A DNA stretch of 64,000 nt from Oceanicola sp. (GTDB lineage: Bacteria > Pseudomonadota > Alphaproteobacteria > Rhodobacterales > Rhodobacteraceae): contig CP051231.1 of the NCBI GenBank assembly GCA_017792405.1, forward strand, positions 2,548,061 through 2,612,060. The letters are read 5' to 3'. Positions 59,669 through 64,000 of the stretch are shown here, in pieces. The notes beneath the pieces are model-generated. The model made no database searches, had not been told where the DNA came from, and was given only the letters and a program-made list of their open reading frames with translations. Made by a program: the position numbers and the translations under genes. Position 1 is the stretch's first letter. The number at the start of each line of letters is the position of its first letter.

Positions 59669-61063
59669 ATGTCCTCTTATGACGTGATCATCATCGGCGC
59701 TGGCCCCGGCGGCTACGTCTGCGCCATCCGCTGCGCCCAACTGGGCCTGAAAACCGCCGTGGTCGAGGGCCGCGAGACCCTCGGTGGCACCTGCCTCAAC
59801 GTCGGCTGCATCCCCTCCAAGGCCCTGCTGCATGCCTCGCACCTGCTGCACGAGGCAGAGCACAACTTCGCCGAGATGGGCCTCAAGGGCAAAAGCCCCT
59901 CCGTCGACTGGCCGCAGATGAAGGCCTACAAGCAAAAGACCGTCGATCAGAACACCGGCGGCATCGAATTTCTGTTCAAGAAGAACAAGATAGACTGGCT
60001 GAAGGGCTGGGGCTCGATCCCCGAGGCGGGCAAAGTGAAGGTGGGTGACGAGACCCACGAGGCCAAGCACATCATCATCGCCACCGGCTCCGAACCGGCG
60101 AGCATTCCGGGTGCCGAGGTCGAGATCGACGAGAAGGTCGTCGTCACCTCCACCGGCGCGCTGGAGCTGGGCAAGGTGCCCGGCGAGATGGTCGTCGTCG
60201 GTGGCGGCGTGATCGGGCTGGAGCTTGGCTCTGTCTATGCACGCCTTGGGAGCAAGGTCACGGTCGTGGAGTTCCTCGATGCGATCACCCCCGGCGCCGA
60301 TGCCGAGGTTGCCAAGAACTTCCAGAAAATCCTGAAGAAACAGGGCCTTCAGTTCGTCATGGGCGCCGCTGTGAACAAGGTGGAAGCCAAGGGCGGCAAG
60401 GCAACGGTCCATTACAAGCTCCGCAAGGATGACTCTGCCCACGAGCTGAAGGCCGACACCGTGTTGGTCGCCACAGGCCGCAAGCCCTATGTCGAAGGCC
60501 TCGGGCTGGAGAGCCTCGGCGTGAAGCTCACCAAGCGCGGGCAGGTCGAGGTCGACGAGCATTTCCAGACCGCGGTGAAGGGCGTCTACGCCATCGGCGA
60601 TGCCATCCCCGGCCCGATGCTCGCCCACAAGGCCGAAGACGAGGGCACTGCGCTGGCCGAGATGCTCGCGGGCCAGAAGCCGCACATCAACTACGGCCTC
60701 ATTCCGGGCGTGATCTACACCGCGCCCGAGGTCGCAAGTGTCGGAGAAACCGAAGAAACCCTGAAAGAGAAGGGCAAGGCCTACAAGGTCGGCAAGTTCC
60801 CCTTCATGGGCAACGCGCGGGCCAAGTCGGTCCACCAGGCCGAGGGCTTCGTTAAGATGCTCGCCGACAAGGAGACCGACCGGATCCTCGGCTGCCACAT
60901 CATCGGCCCGGCGGCGGGTGAGCTGATCCACGAGATCTGCGTGGCGATGGAGTTCGGCGCCTCTGCCGAGGATGTCGCCCGCACCTGCCACGCCCACCCG
61001 ACCTTCTCCGAAGCCGTGCGCGAGAGCGCGCTGGCCTGCGGCGACGGGGCCATTCACGCCTGA
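59669..61063 (+). CDS. lpdA: Dihydrolipoamide dehydrogenase
   Basis: E3 of the oxoglutarate dehydrogenase complex: reoxidises dihydrolipoamide with NAD. 464 residues. FAD site [15 protein letters not shown], redox disulfide [13 protein letters not shown] (two Cys five apart), NAD site [16 protein letters not shown], second FAD motif [14 protein letters not shown], and the C-terminal His-Glu pair in [13 protein letters not shown] 59669 has AAGGAGAG upstream. Separated from sucB by two small genes. Confidence 0.96.
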   Translation: MSSYDVIIIGAGPGGYVCAIRCAQLGLKTAVVEGRETLGGTCLNVGCIPSKALLHASHLLHEAEHNFAEMGLKGKSPSVDWPQMKAYKQKTVDQNTGGIEFLFKKNKIDWLKGWGSIPEAGKVKVGDETHEAKHIIIATGSEPASIPGAEVEIDEKVVVTSTGALELGKVPGEMVVVGGGVIGLELGSVYARLGSKVTVVEFLDAITPGADAEVAKNFQKILKKQGLQFVMGAAVNKVEAKGGKATVHYKLRKDDSAHELKADTVLVATGRKPYVEGLGLESLGVKLTKRGQVEVDEHFQTAVKGVYAIGDAIPGPMLAHKAEDEGTALAEMLAGQKPHINYGLIPGVIYTAPEVASVGETEETLKEKGKAYKVGKFPFMGNARAKSVHQAEGFVKMLADKETDRILGCHIIGPAAGELIHEICVAMEFGASAEDVARTCHAHPTFSEAVRESALACGDGAIHA

Positions 61064-61086
61064 TTAAGAACTGAGGCGTAAGTTGA

Positions 61087-61117
61087 GGGCCGTGGGCAGG
61101 TTGTCCGCGGCCTTTTT
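61087..61117 (+). terminator. Rho-independent terminator of lpdA
   Basis: ggccgtgg (61088-61095) pairs with ccgcggcc (61105-61112), one G-T pair, followed by a run of five T. Located 24 bases past the lpdA stop. Confidence 0.8.
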
Positions 61118-61224
61118 CGTGCGCGACTTATGCCCAAGCCTCGCCGTATTCGACTGTTAACGCTTTTCGCAAGGAACGGGCCGGAGAGCCCCGATTGTTG
61201 AGTAAAAAGCGAGAGGACATGCCG

Positions 61225-62061
61225 ATGCGCAAGTTCGGAACCATCGCGGCTGCCGCCCTGTTGGCGCTGACAGCCATGAGTCACGAGGCCGAGGCCCGCC
61301 GGGGTGGCGGTGCCATCATGGAGAGCGAGCAACTCCATTTTGTTGCCCTCACCCGCACCGGCAACGGTGCAGGCGGCCAGATGGCACTCTGTCACCTGTC
61401 CACCAAGTCCCATTTCTTCGGGATCGGCCTGTGGCGATCGATGGAAGGCTATGCGCTCTCCTACGACAATTGCACCGGGCAGCAGTACATCCCAATCTCA
61501 CCCGAGCGCATGCAAGCGATGCTGCGCGCCGGTGACGTGCCGCCAAGCCTGCCCGTCGAGCCCAAGATGCAGATCCCACAGCTGGTCACCGGTTTTGCCG
61601 GCACCGCCGGGATCGGGGCGACCTTTGCGCTGTTCGGCCTGATCAAGCTCTTCGCCGGTATGCGCCGCCGCCGTCGCCGCAATGCGATGACCGGCGCCAC
61701 CGGCTTTGCCCAGCGCGTCCTCGACGTGATGTGCCACGCCGCCAAGGCCGATGGCGTGGTGGACCCTGAAGAGGTGAAGCTCATCGCCTTCGCCAGCCAA
61801 AAGCTCACCGGCGCCGCCTACCCCGCCGACCAGATCGAGCGGCTGATCGGGATGGCAGGCACCAAGGTGTCGGACGAAGAGTTTCGCGCCTTCGGGGCCG
61901 GGCTGAACGCCCACCAGAAAGAGACGCTGATGCGCGGGGCGCTGATGGTCACCGTGTCTGACGGCACCATCACGCAGTCGGAAAAGGGCTTCTTGGCCCG
62001 GCTCGCTGCTACGCTGGGGATCTCGGCGCTCGAGATGCAGGGGATGCTGCGGAGCCTCTGA
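61225..62061 (+). CDS. Membrane-anchored protein with C-terminal TerB domain
   Basis: About 278 residues. N-terminal signal-like helix (IAAAALLALTAMSHEAEA), a periplasmic segment with two cysteines (ALCHLSTKS, YDNCTGQQ), a membrane helix around GTAGIGATFALFGLIKLF, then the positive stop RRRRRR. The C-terminal 130 residues are a TerB-like helical domain (DVMCHAAKADGVVDPEEVKLIA; VTVSDGTITQSEKGFLARLA) with paired acidic metal-binding motifs D-G-V-V-D/D-G-T-I-T. So it links periplasm and cytoplasm. ATG 61225 is preferred for spacing from AGAGGA; ATG 61219 is in frame. Confidence 0.7.
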   Translation: MRKFGTIAAAALLALTAMSHEAEARRGGGAIMESEQLHFVALTRTGNGAGGQMALCHLSTKSHFFGIGLWRSMEGYALSYDNCTGQQYIPISPERMQAMLRAGDVPPSLPVEPKMQIPQLVTGFAGTAGIGATFALFGLIKLFAGMRRRRRRNAMTGATGFAQRVLDVMCHAAKADGVVDPEEVKLIAFASQKLTGAAYPADQIERLIGMAGTKVSDEEFRAFGAGLNAHQKETLMRGALMVTVSDGTITQSEKGFLARLAATLGISALEMQGMLRSL

Positions 62062-62067
62062 GGCGCC

Positions 62068-62757
62068 TCAGCTCGCCAGCATCCGCAGGCCGCCGGTCAC
62101 ATCCGAGCGCACCGCAAGCCGCAACCCAGGCTCGTCGCCCGCCTTCAGCGCGGCGACGATCAGCCTGTGGTGCCGCGGCACCTCGTTGCGGCGCAGCCGG
62201 TCGTAAAGCAGCCGCATCGTCGGGCCGAGCTGGAGCCACACGGTCTCGGCCAGCGCCAGCATCGCCGGGGCCTGCGCCCGCAAATAGAGCGTGCGATGAA
62301 ACTCCAGATTCGCCCGGATATAGCCCGCCGCATCGCCCCGCGCGGTGACCTCGGCGATCGTGGCGTTCACCGCCTCCAACCGCTCGATCAGCGCGATATG
62401 CGCCCGCGGCAGGGCACGGCTGGCCAATTCCGGCTCCAAGAGCGCGCGAATGGCGGCGAGTTCCTCGATCCGCTCGTTCGAGAGCACCGGGGTCGAGACC
62501 CGGCCAGAGGCCGAAAGGGTCAGCGCCCCTTCCGCCGCCAGCCGCCGAACAGCCTCGCGGGCAGGCGTCATCGACACGCCATATTCCTTGCCCACGCCGC
62601 GCAGGGTCAGCGCATGGCCGGGCAACAGCTCACCATGCATGATGCGGGTGCGCAGGGCGCGGTACACGCGGTCATGGGCGGCGGTGGCCGCACCGGAGGG
62701 CGTGGGAGCCTCGCGGCTGGGCGGGGCGGCATCGGCAGGGGGCGGTTGGATCAACAT
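62068..62757 (-). CDS. GntR-family (FCD) transcriptional regulator, candidate TCA-cycle regulator
   Basis: A 229-residue regulator. Winged helix-turn-helix RVYRALRTRIMHGELLPG ... LRGVGKEYGVSMTPAREAVRRLAAEGAL (about 30-80), then an FCD domain (IRALLEPELASRALP; ANLEFHRTLYLRAQ). The metal ligands are partly kept: NLEFH, and a later HHRLIVAALKAGD. ATG 62757 is the last plausible start. Two GTGATCAC palindromes lie 10 and 43 bases upstream. The same palindrome pair precedes sdhC and sucC, so I infer that it binds them and represses itself. The ligand may be a TCA acid. Confidence 0.85.
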   Translation of the reverse strand: MLIQPPPADAAPPSREAPTPSGAATAAHDRVYRALRTRIMHGELLPGHALTLRGVGKEYGVSMTPAREAVRRLAAEGALTLSASGRVSTPVLSNERIEELAAIRALLEPELASRALPRAHIALIERLEAVNATIAEVTARGDAAGYIRANLEFHRTLYLRAQAPAMLALAETVWLQLGPTMRLLYDRLRRNEVPRHHRLIVAALKAGDEPGLRLAVRSDVTGGLRMLAS

Positions 62758-62766
62758 GGGCCAAGC

Positions 62767-62807
62767 GTGATCACGAATCTGCCGCCCGTCAACGGCGAAG
62801 TGATCAC
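62767..62807. promoter_or_regulatory. Two GTGATCAC palindromes upstream of the GntR gene
   Basis: GTGATCAC at 62767-62774 and 62800-62807, 33 bp apart (about three helical turns). Both lie between the GntR start and the upstream metallopeptidase gene, the second overlapping that gene's stop codon. They fit autoregulation by the adjacent GntR protein. Confidence 0.7.
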
Positions 62808-63496
62808 CCCTTGAACCCGTAGCGATGAAGCGCCGCCCCCTCCCGCCGCAACCACCGGCGCGGCGCCTCGTACCCGGGGCAGAGCCGCCCGCAGGCAGCC
62901 CAGAAACGAGCGGAGTGATCCATATGCGCAAGGTGGGCGACCTCATGGGCCGCGACGTAATCCAGCACCTCCGGCGGCGCGAGGATGAGGCGCCATGAAT
63001 ACATCAGGTTGCCCTCGTGGCTGCACGAGCCCCAGCGCGAGCGGGTATCACGCAGGGAGATCTTGCCAAAGGGCCGGCCGAGGGCGGCAGCGTGTCGGGC
63101 GGAGGCCTCGGAGAGCCGCTCGCGGGCCATCTCCCGCAGGAAGGCGCCCAGCCGGGCGGGCACGCACGTAGCGCCCTCAGGCAGCTGAAGCGCCTGATCT
63201 GCAAGGGTAATCCGCCGCACCGGCGCCCGCTCGATCCGCCGCGCGACGCCCTCCACCGGAATGACAGCGCCGACCTCTGCCAAAGTGTATGGCGCCTGCT
63301 CGGCCAGCCTGTCGCGGATCCAGCCCGCCTTCTCGGCGGCAAAGCTGCGGGCCTCCCGCTCGGGCGCGAAACGCGGCATGGTCAGGGTTACCCGGCCATC
63401 CACCCCCGACACCCGGAGCGACAGCCGCCGCGCCCGTGCCGAGCGGCGCAGCGTGACCTCGACCTCCGGCTCTCCCGGTAGTGTGATGACCCCCAT
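62804..63496 (-). CDS. YgjP-like (DUF45) metallopeptidase
   Basis: A 230-residue M48/WLM-type protein. Zinc motif H-E-x-x-H in AAHEVAHLAHMDHS (about 182-195) preceded by RSRWGSCSHEGNLMYSWRLILAP, the fixed DUF45 pattern. N-terminal beta strands (EVTLRRSARARRLSLRVSG). The start MGVITLPGEP at 63496 follows GAGGGCAGGGC. Cytosolic; substrate unknown. Upstream of the GntR gene on the same strand, divergent from the FYDLN gene. Confidence 0.85.
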   Translation of the reverse strand: MGVITLPGEPEVEVTLRRSARARRLSLRVSGVDGRVTLTMPRFAPEREARSFAAEKAGWIRDRLAEQAPYTLAEVGAVIPVEGVARRIERAPVRRITLADQALQLPEGATCVPARLGAFLREMARERLSEASARHAAALGRPFGKISLRDTRSRWGSCSHEGNLMYSWRLILAPPEVLDYVAAHEVAHLAHMDHSARFWAACGRLCPGYEAPRRWLRREGAALHRYGFKG

Positions 63497-63627
63497 TGCC
63501 CTGCCCTCGTTATCCTCGCCCCAGCCTATCCCGCCGCGCCCCTGCAAGAAAGGCCGATACCCCCTTTACAGCCCTGTCCCGGCATGGCATTGGCCCCGCT
63601 CGAACCCTAAAGCATGTGAGGATTTCG

Positions 63628-63957
63628 ATGCCTAAGGAAGAATGGGGCGTCAAGCGCGTCTGCCCGACCACCGGCAAGCGGTTTTACGACCTCGGCAAAG
63701 ACCCGATCGTGAGCCCCTACACCGGCGAGATCGTTGAGCTGGACACCGGCAACAAGGCCCGTTCGGCGCTGAAAGGCGACAAGCCCGATCCCAAGTCGGT
63801 CGAGGCCGAAGAAGAAGACGCGGATATCGATGTGCTCGACGACGATGATGATGACAGCGATGTCGATCTCGGCGACGACGTGCTGGAAGATGACGATGAC
63901 GACGATGTTTCGCTCGATGACATCGCCGACGTTGCCTCTGACGACGAAGACAACTGA
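63628..63957 (+). CDS. FYDLN-type acidic protein (TIGR02300 family)
   Basis: A 109-residue protein. The N-terminal 40 residues carry PKEEWGVKRVCPTTGKRFYD with the family's FYDL tetrapeptide (here FYDLG), then PIVSPYTGEIV. A single Cys remains of what may be a degenerate zinc ribbon. The last 55 residues are almost all Asp/Glu with aspartate runs, giving a very acidic tail. The function of this alphaproteobacterial family is unknown. Start ATG 63628 has TGAGGATTTCG upstream. Bases 63958-64000 hold a small palindrome agcgaaaatttcgct (63981-63995) and no gene that I can see. Confidence 0.85.
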   Translation: MPKEEWGVKRVCPTTGKRFYDLGKDPIVSPYTGEIVELDTGNKARSALKGDKPDPKSVEAEEEDADIDVLDDDDDDSDVDLGDDVLEDDDDDDVSLDDIADVASDDEDN

Positions 63958-64000
63958 GGCCGGACAGGAAAAGGCGGCGGGCAGCGAAAATTTCGCTTGA

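Overview
The window reads as a chromosomal segment of a GC-rich alphaproteobacterium of the Rhodobacterales, most likely a marine Roseobacter-group member. The grounds are gene content (ethylmalonyl-CoA pathway, LuxI/LuxR pair, H-NS-like protein, FYDLN-type acidic protein, sdh/suc operons with small secreted proteins between the subunits) and protein similarity recalled from that group. No database search was run. No rRNA, tRNA, CRISPR array, integrase, transposase gene or prophage was seen.

Layout. 1-11.3 kb is a catabolic and transport region: the end of a GntR/FCD regulator, a P1-family peptidase, two short-chain dehydrogenases, an aldehyde dehydrogenase, a dipeptide-type ABC transporter (two permeases and a fused double ATPase, no binding protein), and divergent from it a creatinase followed by a NUDIX hydrolase. 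Two copies of a 139-bp element with 20-bp terminal inverted repeats lie in inverted orientation on either side of the dppC/dppDF-like genes. 11.3-13.1 kb holds leuA behind a Leu-rich leader ORF and a hairpin. 13.2-14.9 kb has a secreted TIM-barrel-like protein and a nuclease-fold protein. 15.0-20.7 kb is the rod-shape operon mreB-mreC-mreD-mrdA-rodA, followed by a GhrA-like reductase and an antisense RecD-like helicase. 23.4-25.1 kb is a luxI-luxR quorum-sensing module with a perfect CtrA-type box.

25.3-34.3 kb contains ccr and ecm of the ethylmalonyl-CoA pathway around a PlsB-like acyltransferase, then H-NS, deoD, an aldo/keto reductase and a DUF1989 protein. 36-44 kb is the succinate dehydrogenase locus. 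sdhC-sdhD-sdhA is separated from sdhB by about 3.75 kb holding two lipoproteins, a sulfotransferase, a nitroreductase-like gene and a polysaccharide pyruvyl transferase. 44.2-47 kb adds mch (mesaconyl-CoA hydratase) and mcl2 (malyl-CoA thioesterase). 48.5-61 kb is mdh, then sucC, two secreted proteins, sucD, sucA, sucB, two small genes and lpdA. The window ends with a TerB-domain membrane protein, a GntR/FCD regulator, a YgjP-type metallopeptidase and a FYDLN acidic protein.

How it fits together. Acetyl-CoA assimilation (ccr, ecm, mch, mcl2) delivers malate and, via propionyl-CoA, succinyl-CoA to the TCA enzymes encoded beside it (suc, sdh, mdh, lpd). The most interesting signal is a duplicated palindrome GTGATCAC. 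It lies upstream of sdhC and upstream of sucC at an identical 21-bp spacing, and upstream of the GntR/FCD gene at 62.07-62.76 kb at 33-bp spacing. This suggests that this GntR protein is an autoregulated controller of the oxoglutarate-succinate-fumarate arm of the TCA cycle. Other regulatory candidates are a hairpin burying the luxI ribosome-binding site, a 19-bp sequence repeated on both sides of luxR, four 11-bp-phased TGTGCAT repeats before lpdA, and three phased AGCGTT repeats before mcl2.
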